A DNA stretch of 46,097 nt, taken from positions 1 through 46,097 of the forward strand of contig CAZOLJ010000035.1 in NCBI GenBank assembly GCA_964580575.1. Reading direction: 5' to 3'. This document shows positions 1 through 7,524 of this stretch, piece after piece; position 1 is the stretch's first letter; each line of letters starts with the position of its first letter. The stretch comes from CAVPDE01 sp964580575 (GTDB taxonomy: Bacteria > Desulfobacterota > DSM-4660 > Desulfatiglandales > HGW-15). The notes under the pieces were generated by a model. That model was not told where the DNA came from, did not search any database, and was given only the letters and a program-made list of their open reading frames with translations. A program made the translations under genes and the position numbers.

Positions 1-40
1 CTAGTCCAAAAGGCAAAAACCAAAGTCTCTCGTCAGCATG

Positions 41-132
41 ACGCTCCTTGATCTTTATCGCTTTTGCCTCAAACGAAGTGATCCTCAAGCGCAGCGCTCC
101 TCAAGCCCTGCTGCTGCGGGGCGCTCCTCAAG
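41..132. repeat. Short GCGCTCCTCAAG repeats, cluster 1
   Basis: Four variants of a 10-12 base motif (GCGCTCCTCAAG and close forms) lie at about 41, 81, 94 and 121, just past or at the 3' end of the minus-strand aminomutase gene. A second cluster lies beyond radA at 2160-2204. The function is unknown. They sit at gene ends and may be remnants of a dispersed repeat. Confidence 0.5.
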
Positions 133-1318
133 GTGCTTCTTCCTCCCACATAAACTCTTTCCCGAGGTAATTCCTGATCGAAGTTCTACCCTCTTTCTCT
201 GAGAGGCTGGAGGGCACCAGGTTCACCTTGCCTCCCCCGCCCGGGAGATCAACGGCGAAGTGGGGAACACAGAGGCCGGTGGTGTGCCCCTGCAGCTTTG
301 AGACGATGTCCAATCCTTTCTGAAGAGGCGTCCAGAAATGAGCTGTTCCTTTTGCCTGGTCTGCCTGGAAAAGGTAATAGGGTCTGATTCGCACGGTGAG
401 GAGCTTTTGCATCAGTTTCCTGATGATCCTCGCGTCGTCATTGACTCCTTTGAGAAGGACGGTCTGGCAGCCGAGAGGGATTCCGGCATCTGCGAGCCTG
501 GAACAGGCAAGGGTCGCTTCAGGCGTGATCTCATCCGGATGATTGAAATGGGTGTTGATGAACAGAGGATGAAAGCCTCTCAGGAGATTTGCCAGATCGG
601 CTGTGACGCGCTGAGGAAGCGTGCAGGGAACCCTGGTTCCGATCCGTATGATTTCGACGTGAGAGATAGATCTGAGTTCCGTCAGGATGCGGTGGAGTTC
701 TTTGTCTGTCAGAAGAAGAGGATCTCCTCCTGAAAGGAGAACGTCCCTCACCTTGCGGGTCTTCTTTATGTAGGCGATCCCTTCCTTGATCGTCTCCCTT
801 GTGACCATGGAGGGATGCCCCACCTTTCTTTTCCTGTTGCAGAACCGGCAGTACATGGGGCACTGGCTGGAGACGAGGAAGAGAACCCGGTCCGGGTAAT
901 GGTGGGTGAGACCCGGCACAGGGGAAAGGGCTTCTTCATTCAGAGGGTCATCAAAGCCTCTTAAGTCCGTGAGTTCCCGCAGGTCAGGCACGGCCTGTCT
1001 GTAAAAGAGGTCTTTCTGCTTCTTGATGAGGCGAAGGGTGTAGGGATTGATCCTCATGGGGTACTTCCGCGCCACCTTTTCCAGACCTTCAGTCTCGTCG
1101 AGTTTCACGGATTCGGGGAGATCGAGGGGTGTGGTTATGCTTCGGGAAAGGAGGCTCTCCCAGGTTTCTTCATTCTTTCTTGTGATGATTCTCAAAGAGG
1201 TCTCCCTTTGAAGGACCGGCAAGGCAGTATATGACTTGGAAAAGACCCCTGTCAATTTCCCCTTCGCAGCCAAAATCAGTCTCACGCCCGCTCCCCTTCG
1301 GGTCGCTCGAGATCGCAA
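128..1318 (-). CDS. KamA-family radical SAM aminomutase (lysine 2,3-aminomutase-like)
   Basis: Predicted radical SAM, PLP-dependent aminomutase of the lysine 2,3-aminomutase/EpmB family, moving an amino group from C2 to C3 of lysine or a lysyl side chain. The cluster motif CPMYCRFC (Cx3Cx2C) lies near residue 155, followed by an SGGDPL segment. A glycine-rich GGGGK segment near residue 362 should carry the PLP-binding lysine. The 396-residue length fits free-lysine KamA-like enzymes better than the shorter EpmB proteins, but no efp or epmA neighbour settles this. The start is doubtful: the first ~15 codons fall in a dispersed repeat (1276-1350). A TTG at 1195 preceded by GGGAGA is a plausible alternative start. 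The adjacent nitroreductase is divergent. Confidence 0.82.
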   Translation of the reverse strand: MRSRATRRGAGVRLILAAKGKLTGVFSKSYTALPVLQRETSLRIITRKNEETWESLLSRSITTPLDLPESVKLDETEGLEKVARKYPMRINPYTLRLIKKQKDLFYRQAVPDLRELTDLRGFDDPLNEEALSPVPGLTHHYPDRVLFLVSSQCPMYCRFCNRKRKVGHPSMVTRETIKEGIAYIKKTRKVRDVLLSGGDPLLLTDKELHRILTELRSISHVEIIRIGTRVPCTLPQRVTADLANLLRGFHPLFINTHFNHPDEITPEATLACSRLADAGIPLGCQTVLLKGVNDDARIIRKLMQKLLTVRIRPYYLFQADQAKGTAHFWTPLQKGLDIVSKLQGHTTGLCVPHFAVDLPGGGGKVNLVPSSLSEKEGRTSIRNYLGKEFMWEEEAP

Positions 1319-1410
1319 AGCCGCAGAGAGAGCTAAGAAAGAAGGGTTTCTTGTTTTTACAAATGAAACGATTTAACTCTCTGCGTTCTCTGCGCCTCTG
1401 CGAGAGATAG
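1276..1410. repeat. Dispersed paired repeat, copy 1
   Basis: The left module (CTCACGCCCGCTCCCCTTCG and following bases, 1281-1350) and right module (CTCTCTGCGTTCTCTGCGCC and following, 1377-1408) recur together at 3561-3793 and 5454-5572. The ACAGAGAAAG-like part of the left module is roughly the reverse complement of the right module, so the pair could fold or act as an inverted repeat. This copy lies between divergent genes and runs into the annotated start of the aminomutase. Confidence 0.65.
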
Positions 1411-1497
1411 GGTGTTGGTTTTTCCGAAATTTTTCATTGAACGAAGGCGTATCAGCCCCTAGAATGACCAAAGATCTGCGATGAGTGAGGTAATGCC

Positions 1498-2148
1498 ATG
1501 GATCTGTTGCAAGCGATTCAGGAAAGAAGAAGCACCCGGGCGTTCCTGGACAAGCCCGTGGACAAGGAGGCTCTGGAGAAGCTCATCTCTTATGCGTCCC
1601 AGGCCCCTTCGGCCATTAACATCCAGCCGTGGGAACTGGTTGTGGTGTCCGGTGAGGAGAGAAAGAGGCTGAGCCGGGTCTTGGTGAAGCGCATGAGGGA
1701 GAAGAACATCTCCTGCGGACCTGGTTCAAAAAAGCCCTTACCCGAGCATTTTGCAGAAAGGCAGAGAGGCCTGCTCAAAGACATGCTCCCTCAGTTGCCT
1801 CAGGGAACATCCTTTCAGGACTTCATCAATGAGGGAAGCTGCAATTTCTATGGCGCACCCACAGCGATCATTATTGTGATCGACAGGGTCTTTTCGAGCG
1901 CCCGGCTCACGGACACGGGCATCATCCTTGGCTACCTCGTGCTTGCCGCTCATGCCATGGGCCTTGCCACGTGCCCTATCGGGCTTATCACGGCCTTTGA
2001 CGAGGACATCCGGGAGCAGCTGAACCTTTCCGAAGAGAAAGAGGTCGTGATCGGGATCGCCGTGGGCTACAGAGATCCTTCTTCCGGTGTCAACAAAGTG
2101 AGGACCGAAAGAGCCCCCATCGACGAGCTCGTGAAGTGGATTGAATAA
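1498..2148 (+). CDS. Nitroreductase-family FMN oxidoreductase
   Basis: A 216-residue protein of the nitroreductase superfamily: FMN-dependent, usually dimeric, reducing nitro groups, quinones or flavins with NAD(P)H. The family N-terminal FMN-binding signature is visible as RRSTRAF (residues 10-16), followed by APSAINIQPWE (near 37) and a C-terminal GYRDP segment. The size is normal. The start is supported by GAGTGAGGT just upstream; an overlapping ATG at 1481 in another frame is a shadow. The gene stands alone between two minus-strand genes, so the physiological substrate cannot be read from context. Family assignment is firm and substrate unknown. Confidence 0.88.
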   Translation: MDLLQAIQERRSTRAFLDKPVDKEALEKLISYASQAPSAINIQPWELVVVSGEERKRLSRVLVKRMREKNISCGPGSKKPLPEHFAERQRGLLKDMLPQLPQGTSFQDFINEGSCNFYGAPTAIIIVIDRVFSSARLTDTGIILGYLVLAAHAMGLATCPIGLITAFDEDIREQLNLSEEKEVVIGIAVGYRDPSSGVNKVRTERAPIDELVKWIE

Positions 2149-2156
2149 GAGGAGCT

Positions 2157-2204
2157 CCGTGCTCCTCAAGTCCGAGAGGACGCTCCTCAAGCATCGCGCT
2201 CCTT
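2157..2204. repeat. Short GCGCTCCTCAAG repeats, cluster 2
   Basis: Three variants of the motif seen at 41-132 (at 2160, 2180 and 2195) fill the space between the convergent nitroreductase and radA stop codons. Confidence 0.5.
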
Positions 2205-3559
2205 TAGAACAGCACTTCCATTAACTGCTGGACGGAATCCACGGGAACGAGCTCCACGCCTTCGATGCGCGAGCACGCTTCCACATTCCCCTTGGGGAGC
2301 AGGCACCGGCTGAACCCGAGCTTCTTAGCCTCTTTGATGCGAAGCTCGGGCTGGCTCACCCCCCGAATTTCCCCGGCAAGTCCCACTTCGCCGAAAACGA
2401 CCACGTTCTTGTCCACAGGCCGGTCCAGGAAACTGGAGATCATGGCTGAAACAATCCCTAGATCCGCAGCCGGCTCGTCCACCCCCATGCCGCCTGCCAC
2501 GTTCACGAAGATGTCCTGATCTCCCATCTCGATCCCCATCCTCTTGCCCAGGACTGCGACGAGGAGAGAAATCCGGTTGTGATCCACGCCGCTCGCGGTC
2601 CGGCGCGGCATACCGAGGGGGCTGGGTCCCACAAGGGCCTGTATTTCGAGGAGCAGGGGCCTCGTGCCTTCGAGACAGGGGATCACGACGGAGCCGGAAG
2701 CGCCTTCAGGTCTCTCTTCCAGGAAAATGCGCGAAGGGTTGCCCACTTCCTCGAGGCCCGAGTCCTTCATTTCAAAGACGCCGATCTCGTTGGTGGAACC
2801 GTAGCGGTTTTTCACCGCCCGCAGGATCCTGAAAGCGTGGGAGTTGTCGCCTTCAAAATAAAGGACCGTGTCCACGAGGTGCTCGAGCACCTTAGGCCCA
2901 GCAATGGCTCCGTCCTTGGTCACGTGCCCGATGAGGAAAGTGGGGATGCCGGTTTTCTTGGCCCAATTGAGAAGCCGGGTGGACACTTCTCTCACCTGTC
3001 CCACGCTGCCCGGCGCAGAAGGCAAGGCCTCAGTGTACACGGTCTGAATGGAATCCACCACAAGGAGACTGGGCTGAAGCTCGTCCATCCTTTCAAAGAG
3101 GTGCTCGATGCAGGTGCCTGTGAGGAGGAAGAGGTTTTCCGCACGAATCGAAAGCCGCTCAGCCCGGATCTTGATCTGCTGAGGAGACTCCTCACCGGAA
3201 AGATAAAGGGCTCTCAGCCGCTCTTTGGAAAGCCTGGCCACGACCTGGAGAAGGAGAGTGGATTTGCCGATGCCCGGGTCGCCGCCGATGAGGACAAGGG
3301 AGCCGGGCACAACCCCGCCTCCCAGGGTGCGGTCGAATTCCTGGAGGCCCGTCTTGATCCGCATTTCAGGATCGAGGGATATGGAATCGATCGGCTGTGG
3401 CCGCCCCATCACAAAGGATGGAAGGCCTTTTGTTCCCCGCTGCGTCACTTCTTCGACAAAGGAGTTCCACTGGCCGCATTCCGGACAGCGGCCCAGCCAC
3501 TTGGGTGTCTGGTGCCCGCAGCTTTGGCACACAAAAAGGAATCTAGGCGCTCTTGTCAT
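2204..3559 (-). CDS. radA: DNA repair protein RadA (Sms), branch-migration ATPase
   Basis: RadA is a RecA-like, DnaB-related ATPase that assists homologous recombination by driving branch migration. All family parts are visible in 451 residues: an N-terminal zinc finger (CQSCG and CPECG, residues 10-29), a Walker A GGDPGIGKST near residue 92, the RadA-specific KNRYG motif near 251 (usually KNRFG), and a C-terminal Lon-protease-like domain ending with LLPKGN-type sequence. Length is standard. Transcribed alone, divergent from the sugar-dehydrogenase fusion. Its position between repeat clusters is unremarkable for function. Confidence 0.97.
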   Translation of the reverse strand: MTRAPRFLFVCQSCGHQTPKWLGRCPECGQWNSFVEEVTQRGTKGLPSFVMGRPQPIDSISLDPEMRIKTGLQEFDRTLGGGVVPGSLVLIGGDPGIGKSTLLLQVVARLSKERLRALYLSGEESPQQIKIRAERLSIRAENLFLLTGTCIEHLFERMDELQPSLLVVDSIQTVYTEALPSAPGSVGQVREVSTRLLNWAKKTGIPTFLIGHVTKDGAIAGPKVLEHLVDTVLYFEGDNSHAFRILRAVKNRYGSTNEIGVFEMKDSGLEEVGNPSRIFLEERPEGASGSVVIPCLEGTRPLLLEIQALVGPSPLGMPRRTASGVDHNRISLLVAVLGKRMGIEMGDQDIFVNVAGGMGVDEPAADLGIVSAMISSFLDRPVDKNVVVFGEVGLAGEIRGVSQPELRIKEAKKLGFSRCLLPKGNVEACSRIEGVELVPVDSVQQLMEVLF

Positions 3560-3560
3560 T

Positions 3561-3793
3561 CAGATTCTCACACCCGCTCCCCTTCAGGTCGCTAGAGTCA
3601 CAGAGAAAGAAGAGGGGGCTTCCGTCCCTTGACTTCTCCCGGCTCCTTTGATAGAGGCTTGTCTACCTTCTAGCAGCGCTGGAGCACTTGTGTCAACACC
3701 GGGCTTCTTTCTCGTATTCTGTTTTCAAGGATATTTAGCTGCATTTCAATAGATCTTTCTCTCACCGTTCTCTGTGTCTCTGAGAGAACGGAA
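3561..3793. repeat. Dispersed paired repeat, copy 2, in the radA / sugar-gene intergenic region
   Basis: The left module is at 3567-3616 (CACACCCGCTCCCCTTCAGG onward) and the right module (CTCTCACCGTTCTCTGTGTC onward) at 3761-3793. Modules are separated by about 145 bases here, against 27 and 33 in the other copies. The region must also hold the promoters of both divergent genes, but I could not pick a convincing -35/-10 pair. Confidence 0.6.
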
Positions 3794-3841
3794 GGTTTTG
3801 AGGGCTTGTTAACGCTGTCAGCCACTTTAAGGTGATGACCT

Positions 3842-5452
3842 ATGGATTTTCAGGCAAAGGTGGCGGTTATTGGCTCCGGCTACTGGGGCAAGAACCTTGT
3901 TCGCAATTACCACGAGCTCGGTGCACTAAAACTCATCTGCGACAAGAACGAGACAGTCCTAGCCGGCTTCAAGAAACAGTACCCTGGTGTGGACACGTGT
4001 CTCGCCCTCCACGATGTTCTGTCCAGGAAGGACATTGACGGAGTGGTGATTGCCACACCCGCTGAAACCCATTACACCGCCGCCCGTGAAGCGCTCCTGG
4101 CGAACAAGCACGTATACGTGGAAAAGCCGCTCGTCCTGAACGAGCGCGAAGGCGAAGACCTCATCGGTCTGGCTGCCGAAAAGAAGCGGGTGCTCATGGT
4201 TGGGCATCTCCTCCAGTTCCACCCGGCCTTTGTCCGGCTCAAGGAACTTGCCTCAAAGGGGGATCTGGGACGCATCAACTACATTCATTCCCAACGCCTC
4301 AATCTGGGGAAAATCAGGCGCGAGGAGAACATCCTCTGGTCCTTTGCGCCCCACGACATTTCCATGATCCTCTCTCTTGCGCAGGAAGACCCTGAGAGCG
4401 TCCTGACAACGGGCGGATTCTACCTTCACAAGAAAATAGCCGATGTCACAACGACGCACCTCGATTTCCCTTCCGGTCTCCGCGCACACATCTTTGTCTC
4501 CTGGCTGCATCCTTTCAAGGTCCAGGAGCTTGTGGTGATTGGTGACAAAAAAATGGCTGTCTTCGATGACACCCGGCCGTGGGGTGAAAAGCTTCTTCTC
4601 TATGCCCATGAAATCAAGTGGCAGGACAATGTGCCGGTTCCCGCAAAGGCTGAGCCTGAAAAGGTGGATCTACCTCAGGCTGAACCTCTGCGCGTTGAAT
4701 GTCAGCAGTTCCTGGAGTGCATGGCCAACGGGAAGCAGCCTTTGACGGATGGCCGAGAAGGCTTGAAAGTCCTGAAGATCCTCAACGCCTCCCAGCGCTC
4801 TCTGGACCAGGGTGGCCTAAAAGTTGGTTTAGGTGCTGATGATGCTGCTCGTCAGCGGTCCGTGGTCAGCGGTCCGTTGTCGCTTTCCTATTATGTCCAT
4901 CCCACCGCGATCGTGGATGAGAAGGTGACGATAGAGGAGGGCACAAAGGTCTGGCACTTCACTCACGTGCTGTCCGGCTCGAAAATAGGGAAGGGCTGCA
5001 ACATCGGCCAGAACGTGGTGATTGGTCCGGACGTGACGATGGGGAACAACTGCAAGCTCCAGAACAACGTGAGCGTCTACAAAGGCGTGACTCTCGAAGA
5101 CGGCGTCTTCTGCGGACCTTCCATGGTTTTCACGAATGTTTACAATCCAAGGGCGGAAATCAGGAAAATGGATCAGGCCCGGCCCACCCTGGTCAAGAGG
5201 GGAGCCTCGATTGGTGCGAATGCGACAGTGGTCTGCGGTCACACGCTCGGCCGCTACTGTTTTATCGGGGCTGGAGCCGTTGTGACCAAGAATGTGCCGG
5301 ATCATGCCCTCGTCGTCGGTAACCCCGCGAAGCAGATAGGGTGGATGTGCGAGTGCGGTGAGAGGCTGACGGATGACATCGAGTGTCTCACCTGCGGCAA
5401 GAAGTATCAAAAGACCGATTCCGGGCTTGAAGAAGTCGAGAACGAGGCATAG
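3842..5452 (+). CDS. Fused Gfo/Idh/MocA sugar dehydrogenase and left-handed beta-helix acyltransferase
   Basis: A two-domain enzyme of 536 residues. Residues 1-~325 are a Gfo/Idh/MocA NAD-dependent oxidoreductase: Rossmann start VIGSGYWGKN and the catalytic-region EKPLVL motif near residue 95. Residues ~350-515 are hexapeptide repeats of a left-handed beta-helix acetyltransferase. The C-terminus carries a CxC...CxxC zinc-ribbon-like tail. The pair matches WlbA plus WlbB (WbpB/WbpD), which oxidise C3 and N-acetylate the 3-amino group of UDP-GlcNAcA derivatives for diacetamido-uronic acids. The next gene is a UDP-GlcNAc 2-epimerase of the same pathway, but the C3 aminotransferase is absent. The linker (335-349) is encoded by a tandem non-coding-type repeat. 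Confidence 0.88.
   Translation: MDFQAKVAVIGSGYWGKNLVRNYHELGALKLICDKNETVLAGFKKQYPGVDTCLALHDVLSRKDIDGVVIATPAETHYTAAREALLANKHVYVEKPLVLNEREGEDLIGLAAEKKRVLMVGHLLQFHPAFVRLKELASKGDLGRINYIHSQRLNLGKIRREENILWSFAPHDISMILSLAQEDPESVLTTGGFYLHKKIADVTTTHLDFPSGLRAHIFVSWLHPFKVQELVVIGDKKMAVFDDTRPWGEKLLLYAHEIKWQDNVPVPAKAEPEKVDLPQAEPLRVECQQFLECMANGKQPLTDGREGLKVLKILNASQRSLDQGGLKVGLGADDAARQRSVVSGPLSLSYYVHPTAIVDEKVTIEEGTKVWHFTHVLSGSKIGKGCNIGQNVVIGPDVTMGNNCKLQNNVSVYKGVTLEDGVFCGPSMVFTNVYNPRAEIRKMDQARPTLVKRGASIGANATVVCGHTLGRYCFIGAGAVVTKNVPDHALVVGNPAKQIGWMCECGERLTDDIECLTCGKKYQKTDSGLEEVENEA
4851..4876 (+). repeat. Tandem GTCAGCGGTCCG repeat forming the interdomain linker
   Basis: Two perfect copies of GTCAGCGGTCCG (4851-4862 and 4865-4876) lie inside the fusion gene between the dehydrogenase and acyltransferase domains, in frame. 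The sequence type resembles the low-complexity dispersed repeats of the surrounding intergenic regions more than coding sequence. Confidence 0.7.
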
Positions 5453-5453
5453 C

Positions 5454-5572
5454 CTCACACCCGCTCCCCTTCGGATCGCTAGAGCCACAGAGAAAGAAGA
5501 GGGTTTGCTGAATACTCAACCAGCAACATTTCCCTCTCCGGCTTACTCTGTGAGTCTCTACAGAGATAAGAG
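5454..5572. repeat. Dispersed paired repeat, copy 3
   Basis: The left module (CTCACACCCGCTCCCCTTCG onward) is at 5454-5510 and the right module (TTACTCTGTGAGTCTCTACA onward) at 5543-5572, between the fusion gene and the 2-epimerase. The left module matches copy 2 in almost every position. Confidence 0.65.
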
Positions 5573-5600
5573 TTCTCTCCTGTTTCAATAAGGAACTTTT

Positions 5601-6854
5601 ATGACCAAGAAATGGATTCTTGTTGTCGGCGCCCGCCCCAATTTCATGAAAGTCGCCCCCCTGATTCGGGCGATCGATAGACATAACCATGCGGGTCACT
5701 CGTCGCTTGTCCCTATTCACCATTCGCTTGTTCATACGGGCCAGCACTATGATTTCAATATGTCCGATGCTTTTTTCCGGGACCTCGCTCTCCCCAAGCC
5801 CGATCTGCATCTTGGGGTCGGATCCGGTAATCACGGCGAGCAGACGGGAAAGGTCCTCATCGAATTCGAGAAGGTCCTGCTGAAGGAGCAGCCCGATCTG
5901 GTTATTGTCGTGGGGGATGTCAACTCCACTCTGGCCTGTAGCCTGGCTGCTGTGAAGCTTCACATCCCTGTGGCCCACGTGGAAGCGGGCCTGCGGAGTT
6001 TTGACCGCAAGATGCCGGAAGAAATCAACCGGTTGCTAACGGATGCCATATCGGAGTACTTGTTCACTCCGTCGCCCGAGGGGGATGAAAACCTGGCGAA
6101 GGAGGGCATTCCTCAGGACAAGGTCTTTCTGGTCGGAGACATCATGGTGGACAGCCTGCTCTTTCACCTCGATCAGGCCAGGAAGACCCATATTCTGGCA
6201 CGCCTCGGCCTGAAGTCGATGAGTTCCGATATCTGTGGTTTAACCGCCTTCGGCGGCGCCGAAGGCGGCCAGGGCTCTGAGGCTCTGATCTCTGATCTCC
6301 GACCTTACGCCCTTGTGACTCTTCACCGACCTGCCAATGTGGATGACAAACAGGTTCTAGGGCGGATTATCCGTGGACTGCTGGAAGTGAGCGCCCATTT
6401 CCCGATCCTCTTTCCGGTTCACCCGAGGACCGCAAAGCAGATTAATGCCTTTGGTATGGAAACTTCGTTCATATTCCATTCTACGCCGGACATAAGGCCG
6501 GAAGAATACTTGGATGGCAAAATCCTCCACAGGAAGATCCACTGTTTTCAACCGCTTGGCTACCTTGATTTCCTGAACCTCATGGCCCATGCCAAGGTCG
6601 TTCTTACCGATTCAGGCGGCATTCAGGAGGAGACGACGGTTCTCAACATCCCATGCATTACCTTGAGAGACACAACCGAGCGGCCCATCACCTTGACCGA
6701 AGGAACGAATGTGCTGGTCCACAATGACCCCGAGAAGATCGTTGCCGAGGTCAAGAGAGTGCTTGCAGGGGACACAAGAGTCAGTCAGTGCCCTTTCCTA
6801 TGGGATGGCCGCACTGCCGAACGCATTGTCGCCATCCTCGCCAACCGCTGTTGA
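5601..6854 (+). CDS. wecB: UDP-N-acetylglucosamine 2-epimerase (non-hydrolysing, WecB/WbpI type)
   Basis: Epimerises C2 of UDP-GlcNAc or, in WbpI/WlbD relatives, of UDP-diacetamido-glucuronic acid, supplying manno-configured sugars for surface polysaccharide. Family motifs are present: VVGARPNFMK at the N-terminus, HTGQHYD, GDVNSTLA, HVEAGLRS, PEEINR, TLHRPANVDD and DSGGIQEE. Length is 417 residues, longer than the ~375 usual, because of two insertions: residues ~27-45 and ~213-235. Both are encoded by DNA like the intergenic repeats, the second including a perfect 11-bp palindrome. Neither removes a recognised catalytic motif. It follows the dehydrogenase-acyltransferase fusion by 148 bases and probably acts in the same pathway. 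Confidence 0.92.
   Translation: MTKKWILVVGARPNFMKVAPLIRAIDRHNHAGHSSLVPIHHSLVHTGQHYDFNMSDAFFRDLALPKPDLHLGVGSGNHGEQTGKVLIEFEKVLLKEQPDLVIVVGDVNSTLACSLAAVKLHIPVAHVEAGLRSFDRKMPEEINRLLTDAISEYLFTPSPEGDENLAKEGIPQDKVFLVGDIMVDSLLFHLDQARKTHILARLGLKSMSSDICGLTAFGGAEGGQGSEALISDLRPYALVTLHRPANVDDKQVLGRIIRGLLEVSAHFPILFPVHPRTAKQINAFGMETSFIFHSTPDIRPEEYLDGKILHRKIHCFQPLGYLDFLNLMAHAKVVLTDSGGIQEETTVLNIPCITLRDTTERPITLTEGTNVLVHNDPEKIVAEVKRVLAGDTRVSQCPFLWDGRTAERIVAILANRC
6244..6304 (+). repeat. Palindrome plus low-complexity insert within the 2-epimerase gene
   Basis: An 11-bp perfect inverted repeat (CCGCCTTCGGC at 6244-6254 and GCCGAAGGCGG at 6258-6268) is followed by CTCTGAGGCTCTGATCTCTG-type sequence to about 6304. 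It is in frame and lies just before the conserved HRPANVDD motif. Confidence 0.6.
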
Positions 6855-6867
6855 TAAAGAAGAAAAT

Positions 6868-7060
6868 CAGTCTCACTCACGCGCGCTTGTCCCGAATTAT
6901 TCAACCCGGCCCTCGAGAACCTCAGGGTCCTGAGCATAGTCGAAGGACTCATGGCCCTGAATGAGACCGAAGGGCGTCTCGGCGGTCTCGGGTGAGGGCG
7001 CTTCAGCGGACGAACGGGCGAGAGAAAAGGTTGTCGTGTTCCGGTTGACAAAGGGGGGAG
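6868..7060. repeat. Gene-free spacer with repeat-like and inverted sequences
   Basis: The 253-base gap before trxA has no supported gene. It opens with CAGTCTCACTCACGCGCGCT, a degraded form of the left repeat module. It then holds a CTCAGGGTCCTGAGCATAGT segment and a 7-bp inverted repeat GAGACCG/CGGTCTC (6963-6969 and 6983-6989). Confidence 0.4.
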
Positions 7061-7107
7061 AGGGGGTTAATTTGGGAACATTTCGAAAGGAATGAAAGGA
7101 GAGAAGC

Positions 7108-7431
7108 ATGGCGGATTTACTCCAGGTCACCGATGAAACCTTTGAAGCAGAGATCCTGAAGTCAGAGCTCCCTGCAATGGTTGATTTTTGGGCGGAATGG
7201 TGTGGGCCTTGCCGAATGGTAGGTCCTGCGGTAGAGGAACTGGCCAACCAGTACAAGGGCAAGATCAAAATCGCCAAGATGGATGTGGACAAGAATAGGC
7301 AGACCCCGGGGAAGTTCGGTATACGCAACATCCCGACCCTGATCCTGTTCAAAGGCGGCCAGGTCGCCCAGACTATTATCGGTGCGCAGCCCAAGGCTTA
7401 CATCGAAGGGGAGCTGAAAAAACTGCTGTGA
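7108..7431 (+). CDS. trxA: Thioredoxin
   Basis: A 107-residue thioredoxin, a cytoplasmic dithiol-disulfide carrier. The active site WCGPC is at residues ~31-35 in the context FWAEWCGPCRMVGP, and the conserved cis-proline segment is IPTL. Length is typical. AAAGGAGAGAAGC precedes the ATG. It lies 93 bases upstream of a thioredoxin reductase, forming a complete Trx system. The sequence QTPGKFGIRNIPTL is normal for the family apart from TPGK where many have TAxKY. Confidence 0.96.
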   Translation: MADLLQVTDETFEAEILKSELPAMVDFWAEWCGPCRMVGPAVEELANQYKGKIKIAKMDVDKNRQTPGKFGIRNIPTLILFKGGQVAQTIIGAQPKAYIEGELKKLL

Positions 7432-7524
7432 GAAAGGGAGAGGAGTTATTGGTTATCCTTTGTTCGAGAAGAGAACCCTGTACCGGTGACGAGTAACTAA
7501 TAACTAGCAACTATTAACTGACCC

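Noticed and set aside
2579..3595. Long plus-strand ORF (338 codons) opposite radA
   Set aside because: It is antisense to the unmistakable RadA frame and has no recognisable motif; a GC-rich shadow.
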